NCBI GenBank assembly: GCA_020881915.1
Contig: JAJFPB010000005.1
Span: forward strand, 3,162,001-3,226,000
Direction of reading: 5' to 3'
DNA: 64,000 nucleotides
Source: Paramyrothecium sp. XJ0827
Lineage: Eukaryota > Ascomycota > Sordariomycetes > Hypocreales > Stachybotryaceae
Under the pieces are notes generated by a model. It searched no databases. It was not told where the DNA came from and saw only the letters and a program-made list of their open reading frames with translations. Positions 23,796-35,100 of this stretch are shown piece by piece. The position numbers were made by a program, and so were the translations under genes. Positions within the stretch are counted from its first letter, which is position 1; each line of letters starts with the position of its first letter.

Positions 23796-25199
23796 TCACG
23801 GGAACATTCGACGCAACACCGTGTCCGTATAGGCCCAAAGTAGGGAAGAATAGTCGGAGCAGAACGAGCGGCCCGTGTAAAAGGTGCTGCGGCGGCCTTG
23901 GAGCGCGTAGAGCTTGTCGTAGAACCCGCTCTTGACGTCCTGCACCGGCACCGTCAACGACGTCGGCGTGTGGTCCGTGAATGCCACCACGCTCGGGTCG
24001 CCGGTCGCGCCGGGGTAGGTGTCTCTCATGCGGCGCAGATCGGATAGGATCAGATCCCTCGCGTCGTGGGCTGCGAAGTCGGCGTCCGCGATGAGCTTGC
24101 TCGCCTGATGGCCGGGGACGCCCATCCACTGGAGGGCCCATTGGAAAGGGGGCTTTGGGAGCTGGTGCGCCTGGGAAGGGTCGAGGTTCGTGACGTCCGA
24201 GCCGTCCGGGATCCCTGTGTTGTTGACCACAGACGCGTAGTACGTCTGCCACTTCCACTTGTCGAAAAGGGGCTTGTCGATTGCATCAAGGTCGAAAGGA
24301 GCCATGGCCGCGGTAGTGGGCGGCATCGTGATCAGGAGTTTCTGCGCTCGGATCCGCAGCTTCTTGCCGTCTTGGTCCACTACGGTAAGGGTGATGCCAT
24401 CTGTGTCAGAACGGTTTGAATCAATAACTATGCTGTTGTACAGGATGTTCTCTGGTCCAATGACAGCCGCAGCGCTTGCATAGAACTTGGAGAAGCCCTT
24501 GGTTGGGGTGATGTAGCCCTGGAGCAGCGCATTCACGTGCGCTATGCCGAAGCTCTGTATGACATATAGCAAAGGAGCCTCCAGGATGTCCCCTACGGAA
24601 GAGGCAAATGTGAATATGGTCTCCAGTGCATCGTGTAAGTTATGCTTCTCGACAAAAGTGCCAAATGGCTGGAGCAGCTCCTCCGGCACAGGGTTCGGAA
24701 GGTTATAGAGCCCACTTTTAAGGAAATCATACTTCTGGATGAGTGTGCTGTACTTGATGACTGATCCGAGGCCCTGAAATCCGCTGGAGCCGGCTGGGAG
24801 CTTCTGGCCCGTCTTGAAGTCAACGTAGTCCGCCTTCAGGGCGGCAGGGAGCAACGGCTCGTGAGCAGCCGCCAGTCTGCCGAAGTAGTTCCTCGACAGC
24901 TCATCGTTGAAGACGCCTGCAACGCCGTACTCAATGTGCTTGCCGCTGTCAAAGTACAATGTTTCCGCGTGCCCACCCAGGTGATCGCTCTGTTCGACCA
25001 CCACGACGGACTTGCCCTGGTCTTGGAGGCGCACTGCGGCGTACGTCCCCGAGCTCCCGCCTCCGATGATGCACACATCTCGGGTGATGGTATCGAGCGC
25101 GGAAGGGTCATCAGCCGGAGTGAGAGGGCTGCTGCGAGCTGCTAGGACAAATGTCGACCCGGCGGCGAGTTGCCCAAGTGTTGTGTATGACAGTCGCAT
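23796..25199 (-). CDS. Secreted FAD-dependent amine-oxidase-like oxidoreductase
   Basis: 467 residues in one exon. An N-terminal hydrophobic segment with Ala-x-Ala (LGQLAAGSTFVLAA) predicts secretion. The Rossmann FAD motif is DVCIIGGGSSGTYAAVRL (41-58), with EQSDHLGGHAET as the second flavin-contacting block. The C-terminus (YTGRSFCSDYSSLLWAYTDT) lies where this superfamily closes the FAD site. The architecture matches the flavin-containing amine oxidase family that includes beta-cyclopiazonate dehydrogenase-like fungal enzymes; the substrate cannot be read from sequence. The gene is convergent with the caleosin and has no biosynthetic neighbours, so a secondary-metabolite role is not indicated. 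Confidence 0.88.
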   Translation of the reverse strand: MRLSYTTLGQLAAGSTFVLAARSSPLTPADDPSALDTITRDVCIIGGGSSGTYAAVRLQDQGKSVVVVEQSDHLGGHAETLYFDSGKHIEYGVAGVFNDELSRNYFGRLAAAHEPLLPAALKADYVDFKTGQKLPAGSSGFQGLGSVIKYSTLIQKYDFLKSGLYNLPNPVPEELLQPFGTFVEKHNLHDALETIFTFASSVGDILEAPLLYVIQSFGIAHVNALLQGYITPTKGFSKFYASAAAVIGPENILYNSIVIDSNRSDTDGITLTVVDQDGKKLRIRAQKLLITMPPTTAAMAPFDLDAIDKPLFDKWKWQTYYASVVNNTGIPDGSDVTNLDPSQAHQLPKPPFQWALQWMGVPGHQASKLIADADFAAHDARDLILSDLRRMRDTYPGATGDPSVVAFTDHTPTSLTVPVQDVKSGFYDKLYALQGRRSTFYTGRSFCSDYSSLLWAYTDTVLRRMFP

Positions 25200-26525
25200 C
25201 GTGATGAGTAAATCAAGAGGAGATTGAATGGAAGCTGAGTAGCAAGAGTGTTCTCAGCGGGCTCTTGTCGAGAGTTAAGTGAAAAGACTGGCTGTCTGAG
25301 ATCTGTATGTCTTAGCCGCCCTCGACATTTCAGGGATGAACGTGTTGTCTCTTCTGTACAACCATGGCTGGGTAACTGGTGCGCCGAGAAGCTGCGACTA
25401 CAACGATCCGTTCCTCTAAAATTATCCGTAGAAGAGTCTGCGAATAATCTGTCAAGGTATTTATAAAAAGCTTTAATGTTTAGAGTAATTTGCTAATATT
25501 ATTCTTATATTCTCATGGAATAAATCTTGACGATAGCTATGAGCCACGATATTTACGAATAGATCCTTATTTTTCAGCATTGCTTCATGCTAACTCTTTG
25601 CTTATCTTCAGCGGCTTCAATGATTCAGGGTTCAAGTTGGCTCTCGGGAAGTGACCACTTGCTGTGGATGTCTTTGAAGAGGCTTGTCATTACCAGCTTC
25701 ATGATCCAGGGGCAGCAACTGCTGCATACGACTTTCATCGCCTTTCTCAAATGCACATTTGCGCGGCCTTATCTGAATCATATGACTTTCGAGTTCAATG
25801 ATGATATATACCAATTCATCGAAGGATGTCATTTACCTGGCGCCTCATGGGGTTGCGGCATTCTCTAATGACAAAGCTATGATTAGAAACCCAGTGGCCC
25901 GATCTGGAATCCTTTCGAGATGCAGCATATCAATTCGCGGCAGCCGCGTCCAATCAGCATGATTGGGACCGCTCGAGTTTCTTGACTGATAAGAGACTTA
26001 TGATATAGGCACGTCCATTATAGCTGCAAGCTTCAGTCAGCACCCATCCGAGCTTGTCACGAGCTTGCCAATCCACTAAGCGAGGTGACATGAGTGCTAC
26101 CTTCGGAACGCACTGACTCGCAGATCATAATATTTTTCCCATGTGCTCAAGCTGCCGTCTCCAAACTATTGGACTGGGGCGGGCTTTTCTTGTTCACCGG
26201 AACTCGCAGCAAATGACAGGTGTAGTTCCGATTACGACCCTGCCATTCGCTACAACGCTGCGGTTACTCCCCGAGCCAGTGGTTGGGCCAAAGTGCCTCA
26301 TGGTACTCATCAACACATGTAATGTAGGCAATTGATCTACAAAGTAACATGGGCGGCTTTCCCTCTTGGGCAGCTACAGTAGTGATCGGCAATGTCTCCT
26401 CTTGCGTGATGTTGTCTAACGGTAGTCAGGGGAGTTGGTAGCACAATTGACTCTTGTAATTTATTAAAGGCGTTACTCATCCAGGAAGTCCTCCTGGATG
26501 TTGCAATGTTTCAGAGCCGACTCCA
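25200..26525. other. AT-leaning intergenic region
   Basis: Divergent promoter space between the amine-oxidase-like gene and the aminopeptidase. The stretch around 25440-25580 is AT-rich. Only short unsupported ORFs are seen. Confidence 0.5.
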
Positions 26526-27858
26526 ATGACATTAACCATCATGTATTGCCAGCTTGTCACTGTGGCCCTTGTGGCGTTCACCCTTCAAGCCGTAGGAGCT
26601 CCAGCTCCCGAGCTTCGTTTGGTCAAGGTGTCGGAGGAAGACCCAGGACAGTGGGTGACCGAGGCGCAAAAATGGGAACTGTTCACGTCAAAGGGAATCG
26701 GATTCATCGATATCACCGACATTAAAGATGATCAAGTCCTCGAGATCCTTTCCGCTAGGCCTTCGTCTCCCAGGTCTCCCCAATCTTATCAGTTTCCAGA
26801 AGAGTTAAAACATATCGAAGAGGCTAACGGTTTCATTGCCGCGATCGACTTGGAAGGACCTCAGGCCTGGCTGAGTAGCCTCGCAGAGTTCGTTCACACC
26901 AAAGTCAGCCAATGATTCCTTCAATGCTAAGAGCAACAGGTTCTACACGCGTCACTACCAGTCCCAGACAGGGAGAGACGCTGCCAAATGGGTTTTCGAG
27001 CAAGTCACAAAGGTTGCAGCCGTCAATCCTGCGGTTACGGTAGAGCAGTTCCAACACTCGTTTGATCAACCCTCCGTGATTGCTCGTATTCCGGGCCAAA
27101 CAGATCAGCTTGGTACGTAATTTCCTATCGGAATGGTGAACCTGCCAGTCACTGATCAACAACTTTACACAGTGATCATTGGTGCCCATTATGACTCAAC
27201 CAGCGGAAATGCGTCTTCTCGCTCTCCTGGTGCCGATGACAATGCGTCCGGCTCGGTGGTCGTTCTCGAATCGCTGAGAGTGCTTGCTGAGGGAGGATTC
27301 AATCCTCAGAGTAGCATCGAGTTCCACTGGTACGGCGGCGAGGAGGCTGGTTTACTGGGTTCTGCAGATATTTTCGCAGAGTACAAGGCTCAGGGCAAGA
27401 ACGTCACCTCATATCTCAACCAAGATATGGCTGGGTATTCTCCAAGTGGCACGCCTGCGATCATCGACGACTATACCGACCAAGGACTTAACGCATTCTT
27501 GGAACTGGTCATAACTGAATACACAGGCAGGGCACCTAACCATGACGAATGTGGCTATGGGTGTTCTGACCATGCATCTGCAACTGCAAATGGCTATCGT
27601 AAGTTGCAACAGGTTCTTTAAGGGTGTGGGTTGACTGACAAATGGACAGCTGCTGCTTTTGTTTTCGAGGATTTGACTGATCAGACTAGCCCCGACATTC
27701 ACACTCCCAATGATGTGAGTAACCATGAAAAGAGTCTTGGATTCACTCAAGCGTGTTGCTGATGCCTGAACCAGGCCCCTGACACCATTCAATGGGATGC
27801 TGTGAATCGACATATCCAGTTTGCCATTGGTTATTTGGTCGAAGCATCTTACATCTAA
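26526..27858 (+). CDS. Secreted M28 leucine aminopeptidase, with an uncertain first intron or frame break
   Basis: Di-zinc aminopeptidase of the M28E group. Signal peptide within the first 25 residues (MYCQLVTVALVAF...VGA). All zinc ligands are visible: H and D in GAHYDST, bridging D in PGADDNASGS, catalytic EE in WYGGEEAGLLGS, D in NQDMAGY and H in SPDIHTPND. Downstream exons are firm: 27173-27598, 27650-27714 and 27775-27858, and the exon ending at 27112 has a clean GTACGT donor. The problem lies near 26890. The first frame runs LSSLAEF and then out of frame, and the next coding frame resumes as SNRFYTRHYQSQTG. A 40-bp intron (26892-26931, GTTCAC...CTAAG) restores frame and gives 373 residues; a 46-bp alternative is 26888-26933. 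Both are unusually short with weak signals, so a disabling indel is possible. Confidence 0.82.
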
Positions 27859-28624
27859 CTTGAGTATCTAATGCTGTTCATGAGGCATGGTCAACCTCTC
27901 TAACTTGATGTGACGAAGGCCTCATCAAAGTCTGCAAAGGTCAAGACATGAAGGGAATAAATTTCTCGGCGACAGTATGCTATGGATTGCTTCGAATTAT
28001 GTGCATGCCACTTAAATACGGAAAAGAAGCATATAGACTCAGTCATGTACTCATAGCTTAGGTTAATCCGAACCAAATCGCTTATCCACATTCTTCAGGC
28101 TCATAATGTGCACTAAACGGCGGTTTTGGCGAATTGGATAAACCATATGGAGGCATGAAGCAGGATAGCCTTGGGTTTCCTACGCCTGTCAGCGAATTAT
28201 CAAGCTGAGGCCACAATACAGACCAACCTAATCGTCCAAAATCGTCTGTGTAGGACTCCTTCCCAATCCAGGCCCTGGTAATGGACCGTAGCGGATAATA
28301 AACCCTTCCATGTAAACGGAGTAGCCGTGCAGAAGATCTTTATTACGTTCGCAACGACTCCCCTCCGTGAGCAAAAGCGTGTGACTTCTGAACTGCTCCG
28401 CAGACAAGTTCAGCATGAGATGACTCTATAACTAGATACCTCGAATTAAATTCGATCAAGTTTATTACTTCAGTATATCGTACTTTGATCCCTAATATTT
28501 AGGCACCACCAACACTGCTTCGCATCACATCTCATGACATGGCGGCAATCGTTCCGATCATTAAAACACCTTCTAATCACGAGCCTCACAATATGAAGCC
28601 CAAACGGACAAGATTCCTGGTTAT
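27859..28624. other. Convergent 3' intergenic region with a dispersed-repeat fragment
   Basis: Between the aminopeptidase stop and the last exon of the NACHT gene. A segment at about 28245-28285 is nearly repeated, in reverse orientation, near 34367-34397. AT-rich around 28430-28510. Confidence 0.45.
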
Positions 28625-31600
28625 TTACATTGCGTGAAGCTGCGTCATTTCCCGGGCCCTTAACTCAAACTCACCATGGTTGTTCCTGCACAGTATTGCG
28701 GCATCTGTATGGGCTTCATCGTCTGAGAGTGGACTGCCCAGTGCGAGCCAGATCGATAGCAAAGCTATGCAAGGTCAACACCTGGGCTGATGGCATGCGT
28801 TGGTTGCTTACTCGAAGATAAGTTTCTAATAGGGCTCCACTCTGTCCCCAGAAGAGTGATACGAATGACGCCGCTGTGGCTGATATTGGGATGGAATATC
28901 GGTGTCACGAACTCGACACTCGGAGGTTTGAACGGATAATCCGATGGGAATTTGTAGTTGAGGGTAAAAAGCCCGTTCTCATACGGGCTGTCGTCCTGCA
29001 CATCGCAAGCAGTCAGTATAGCCTCTTGCTGGAGATTTTGAGGGCAAGGAATCCCACAGGGCCAAGCATTGTTGCACGGAAATGGCGCTAACAGAGAGAT
29101 GTTAGCTCGCTCAGGGACAAAGCGAATGTTCTTCTCAAGTAACTTTACCAGATCTTGACCAACCATCTCTACTGGAAAAAGATACGGTGGCGGGTCGTTA
29201 TTGTGCGCCAGGACTTCCCTAACCACTCTCTTTGCCGCCCCGGGTCTGAGAGACTGTACTCTGGGGATTTGTCCTAAGTGATCTGCCAACATCGTCACAA
29301 TTCGATCTTGTCCAAAGGCAGTCGCAATTAGCAAGGGTGAAAGGCCGGCAATGTCCTTGGTATCTGCGTCGAGGCCGTCCACAGAGAGCAGGGCTGCCAC
29401 CATAGGCTCTTCTCCTGCTTGAACGGCAATGGACAAAGGCGTTCTACCATTCCTGCATCTCGCATTGGCGTCCGCCCCGCTCTCTAAGAGAAATGTAGCT
29501 GTCTGCCAACGCTTTCCCAGGCACGCCCATACCAAGGCGTTGCAGCCTTCGCCGTCTCTGGTGTGGATTTGTCCCATGCCTTTGGTAATGAGAAGTCTCA
29601 CAATCTCTGTGTGACCCATTTTGGCAGCATATATCAACGGAGTCCTGCCCATATCGTCCATCGAGTCAACTGCAGCCCTTTCCGTAGCGAGAAGTAAAGC
29701 ACACCCATTGAGAAACCCCATCTCTGCAGCCCATGAGAGCACTGTCTGGTTACACGAATCAACTTGGTCGATTTCCGACACCGCTTTAACAAGCTCGGCC
29801 AGCTCTCTCTCTAGCTGGAAGTAGGCCGCGAGATGCAATCCTGTGACTTGACTGGGGTTCCTGCGAGATGATTCGCCGACTCTACCGGCAGCCCCAGCGA
29901 AGAAGCACTGTGCTGCAGCATCGGCGTTCTGAGCCTTCATCAGGAAGGAAATGACCTCTTGACTGACTTCCGGCAAAAGCGCAGCATGACGCGCCCAATG
30001 GTGTACGGCATAGTCATAGAACGGGTATTGCTGTATTTTGGCAAGGTAATCTCGATGATGTTCGCAACGGCCCGACCGGAACGCTTCGTATGAGAGGTAG
30101 GTGGCGCAAACGTCTGTCATATCGACCTCAGAGTTGGCAAACCAGCGCATGTGCGTCTTCTCGAGATAATCCTGTGTCGTATAATGAACGAGGCGTACGA
30201 CATCGCTCTCCTTGTCCAGCGTCACGAGGCCGGCGCAGACCGAAACCATGTCTTCAATCTGAGGGATGTTGTCTTCGTCGAGGTTGTCTTCTCCAATATC
30301 CACCGCGATGGCGTGTTGGAGCGCCGCCTTGCCTAGGGGGCTTTTCGCTCGGGAAATCCACTGAAGGACCTTCATAGCGAGCTGACGGAATCCAGGACGT
30401 TGCCCATCTATGCGATCCATCGCGTGGTCGTAAGCTTCACTGAGTATCTTATCTCTGTCCTCTCCGGCGGTACCTTGGGCCTGCCTTTGGAACTGCTCTA
30501 TGCTCGATCGAATCGCTTTGACAGTCGTCTTATCTTCTAGTGATGTGAGGTAGAGCTGCGCTAACAGGAACCTGGGGGTATGTCAGTTTGCTATCTCCGG
30601 AGACCAGTATATTAGGACTTTTGCAACTCACATTCCTTCAACGGCTGTCGTGATTGCGTTCTTGATCTCTTTCTGCAATCCTAGATTCCTGGATACAAAG
30701 GGAAGAAGCTTGTCCAGGTTTGCATCGATGTAAATGCATATGTCCTCGTTATTAGCCAAGATTGGAAGTGTGAGGGTGTCCTCGAATTGCGCCTCGATGT
30801 CCACGATAGGTCTGGAGGTGGCGAATAGACTCATGGCTGTGTAGCCCTGCATTCTAAACATCTCAGACAGGAACCTGTTCCTGTCTCTCTGATCGGACTG
30901 GAACTCATCAAGCGCATCAAGTAGGATGAAGGTCCGGGAATACTGTCTGATGATGTCCTTGAGAGTGGTCGACAGGTCCGTGGTTGTAATCTTGTGCCTT
31001 GTATGCTCAAACGCGTGATGTAGCTCTCTCAAACTGTCTGGCAGCGGATTCAGACTTCTTGCAAGCTGTTTTATTAGGTTTGCCAGCAAGTCCTTGGGAT
31101 TCTGCTCGTGTCGTGTTCGGTAGTTGAAGTAAATGTAGGCAATTCCCACACCAGGATCAGAACTATACTTTTCCTCAAGATACTCAACCGAGGTTGCTGT
31201 GAGAATAGTCTTTCCTGCTCCCGGGATCCCTGGACAGAAAAGGGTCTTCTTCTCTTGTGCCAGCCAAGCTTGGTATTGGGGCGAGTCGAGGAACCACTTC
31301 CCAGTATCAGCCTGCCGCCGACGAATGAAGTCACTCTGTTGGGGTGCGAAGTCGATTGGGGTCAGCCACTCAAAGATCTTGTGCCGCTCTGCTTGATCTC
31401 GCTCCGCTTGTTGCCTGTTGGCGGAGGACTCAATGAGTGCTGCAGTTCTTAATGCCATTCTCTGTCGCTCTCCGTGGATTCTCCGCTCTTCTGCGGCTTC
31501 ATCACGAGCTGCTTGGGACACATCTAAAATTCTGTCCAATCTCTCGGTGGCACTAGTTTGCCAAGTCCCTGAGCCTTGGACGTAGGTAGCATGACTCTCA

Positions 31601-32166
31601 GCCAGTTGGTGGATAACTTGTCTGTGTTCTTCGAGCGCAGCACGAGTGTCACGAATGTCTTCAGCGCAATTGCGAACATATCTCTCCACAGCAATCAGGA
31701 TTGTACTGCGTAGGTGTAAGTTGAAGACGACAGACGCGAATGGGTCAAATAGAGCTGCCTACTGTTGATCTGCATGGACCGCCATTAGGAACAATTCTTT
31801 GGCACCGTTGAGCACCGTCACGGCCGACTTGACTCTCTTATCGAATCTTGGACCAATTACATATTTGCCCAGGACTCCGGCATTCTTCATAAAGTCTTGT
31901 ATGAGTGTAAGCGCCTCGTTGCATCTTTGGAGAGCCGGCTTCAAGTATTCGAGAGCTACCAATCTGGCTTCGTCGTCCTCGTATATCTCCAAGTGTGTTT
32001 GGAAGCTTTTCAAGACGCCCATGAATTGATAGAGCTCTGCGACTAGCGCACTTCGTTCCGAGGAGCCATTTTCAGCAGGGCCCAGCCATTTTCTGGACAG
32101 TTTGACACATTCCGTAACGAGCTGGACAACAGCGAAAACACTTGCTGCCACACCAAGTGCCTCCAT
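28625..32166 (-). CDS. NACHT-ankyrin STAND receptor fused to a catalytically dead ubiquitin-conjugating (E2) domain
   Basis: Four exons, 32166-31763, 31705-30632, 30571-28812 and 28764-28625, give 1125 residues with every junction in frame. Residues 1-130 are helical and resemble the N-terminal domain of fungal STAND proteins (MEALGVAASVFAVVQLV). NACHT: P-loop GIPGAGKT at 294-301, Walker B FILLDALDEF at 394-403, then a winged-helix-like part (VRLVHYTTQDYLE). Ankyrin repeats occupy about 734-928 (GRTPLIYAAKMGHTEIVRLL; GRTPLSIAVQAGEEPMVAAL). The rest, about 935-1125, is an E2 fold: DSPYENGLFTLNYKFPSDYP, KPPSVEF, FHPNISHSG, EWSPI, and in the last exon LLSIWLALGSPLSDDEA and REMTQLHAM. HPN is kept (1053-1055) but the catalytic Cys is Arg1063 (CGT, 28863-28861). 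ATG at 32190 would add eight residues. Role as an allorecognition or immune receptor is inferred. Confidence 0.9.
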
Positions 32167-35100
32167 AGCTTGATATCGGCTGGCCGCCAAAGCAGTTGCT
32201 TACCACAAGTCACTGTAAGATAGATCAAGGAGGAGCCGCTACTGGCTGAATCTACTGGTGAGGGTACTGAGTGCTCGAAGATCATGCGTTACGATGTCGA
32301 AGAAAGTGCAATCGCGGTTAGAGCGGCACGATCTAGTCGCGTTCGTGCATACAAAATGCGGCTGACAACCACATCCCAGCCATAGTCTAATTGGCGCCTT
32401 GGAGTTGCAAAAGTGGACGAATAGAATAGTCGTTTAGAGTCCTGATGATGGCCTTACCCTAAACCACCTTATGTGTACGAGATATCATCTATGTTGGTGT
32501 AGTTCAAGCAATGGCCATCGACGCTGAGCACTAAGTGACATTTTTAATTACGTCTAACTTGGCTCTGGCGGGCCGCGAAACCATGCTTCAACCTACTGGT
32601 CGGACCTCAGAGAGAGCTCCCCTCCTTCGTGAGTGGTGGCAAGCTTTAATGGCTGCGCACACCCTTATGTGAGGCAGAACGGGAAGAAGTCGGAAAAAGA
32701 AGGACAATAGCCACACTGTTTGCGAATATACCACAAAGCAGATTTTCACGATTGGAGGCATGACTCGAGTCACTGAAGGTGGATCGACAAGGTGACTACG
32801 TTGGTCGGCATGGTGCCGTGCGGCTTTTGAGATGTCCCAAGCCGTCCGTGGCCCAACTCTTGGCACAGTCAAGGAATTTGGGTAAACCTCCGTTTTATTT
32901 CGGACTTGTTGTGATGCGGCTGACGTGTGTGTTAGTCGCATACAGTTCCGCTCAATTGTAGTTGACCATTTCTGTAGTTGACCAACTCTCCTACCCATCG
33001 ATCTTGTAGGCACACGAAAGCACAAAACACCCCTAACCATCGCCTCTACTTGAGCATGCGAGCCAGAGCCAGACGGTTTGAGAAGGGTGGCATCCAGCGC
33101 AAATGTCGGTCACAGGCCTGCAGGCGACCGGGCACCACCGCATGGAAGCGATGGACCTTCTACATCCCGGAGTGACTGCAGGCCCGGCGCGCCCGTTGGG
33201 ATGCATTCGGCCGACAACGATCCTACGCATGCACTGTCCCACCCCCTATAAGCTACACGACGGACGGCTGTCGACGATGCTTGCGGGGGATGAAAGAGAT
33301 CTTGTCTCCAAATCCACCGATTCATGGTAAATGGCAACGCATGGGCCACCGAACAGCTCACATCGCAGAAGCCAGGATCTTACTCCCTGCATCCAGATTT
33401 TACGGCTCTCGTCCGAGAGAGTCAGGACAGGAAATGTGGCTCGTATTGCTGGTAGGCTGCCAAGTGGTGAGCAAAAATACTTCGGACTGCACAACAGTCT
33501 ATCATCAAAAGCCGCCTTAGGGAATTATTAGAAAAAATAAAATAAAAGCATGAGAATCCTTAAATAAAGCTGAAATTATTTTCTAAGGATTTTTTAAGGG
33601 ATTTATTTAAGGATTTACTCTAGATTTTTTACAGATCTATTCACAAGAAAAGCTACTGCTTCCTCTATATTTATTAGTACCTAAGGTAGTTTCGCGGTCC
33701 GGGTTTTTCTGCTACCCGCTTGGCTGCTCTGCTCTTGCACTCACCAACCGCAGCGCTGAGATGGACGGCACATCCCACATCCGCCGTCGAAAGGCGGGAT
33801 CAACAGAGATCAACTGTGGCGGCGGGCCTGTCAAACAAGGGCTCCCACCCCCCAATACGTCAGGGTGGGCAGGTTTGCGACGTCCTTTGGGGGACGGCAT
33901 CTGTCTTCACAGCAAATGACTGGCCTCCGTTGCAGCAGCGGTCGTATTGCCTTGGGCTGTGCACTTTCTGGCCGCTCCCAGGTTGACGAATCATCGCGTC
34001 GAATGGAGGACTTTGTGAAGTGAAGGTGACAATGTTTCCAATGACCTTGTAAGCCCCTGCAGATGTTGCACATGGTTGTAACGTTAATCTTCAACTTCTC
34101 GACATGGTTTGCCGGAAACCACACACTCTCGACCTACTGCACTGCGACATGGTGAAAGAACGTCAGGCGATGACCATTTAATCCAAATGCTTATTTGCAA
34201 TCGAGGTGGAGCAAGGGGAGAATTCGGTCAGGTCGTGCATGAAAGCCTCTTTGCACACGGCGCAGCTGGTTCAAACGGTGGCTCGAACAATGAGGATGGA
34301 ACGAGCACGAGCACGAGCCATCCCCAGCCACGGTGCCTCAAACATCTTTTACGGTGATCCGAAAAGACCAGGACCTGGATTGGGAAAGAGTTCTACAGTA
34401 CACATCTTTTAAGCTGTCGCTAGCCCCGTTTGGAGCGGCACAGTAAAGGTTGACTTGCTGCAAGTTGGAGGGTATCGTGAGCTCGGGCCATGTAAATGCT
34501 GGCACATGGACTGCTCAATGTAACGGAGGCGACCAGCAAAGGATGAGACCTGCAGTACACCCTGTCACCGTGAAAGAATTCTCGCAAGATCGGACGACCC
34601 CGCAAACCGGCGGTTTTACAGAGGCAGGCGGCTGCTGTTTCAACAATCAGATGTGCTCAAGTAACGCTAGAATATGAGGAGACATTGATGAGACTCCATG
34701 ACAAAGTGTGTAGAGTTGTGAAAAGAAGATGAAATCGGAATCAGCGACAGCCATTACCATGCCCATGCTGCTCAAGTCCCGATCGGGCGAGAACCGACGT
34801 TGTGACGTCTCTTGAGTCCGAGTTTGAGCACTGACTGCCCGACCCTGCTTCCCACCGCACTCAGAGCAGATCAGGTCCTTTCAACCTGTTGCTGATACAC
34901 TGCTACATTGTATTAGTCGTCCCAAACCACACGAGCCAGGACTTTGGTGTGCCCAAATCCTGCCAAAACAATCGAACCCAAAGGCCAACCTGAGAATGAC
35001 GCAGCCAAATGATGCAGCCAACAACAGCGCTGCTAGCGACGTTGACACTTGCGATCTACTTGATCTTCTGCTGCTAGATCACCTCGCTTGTCCATGCCCA

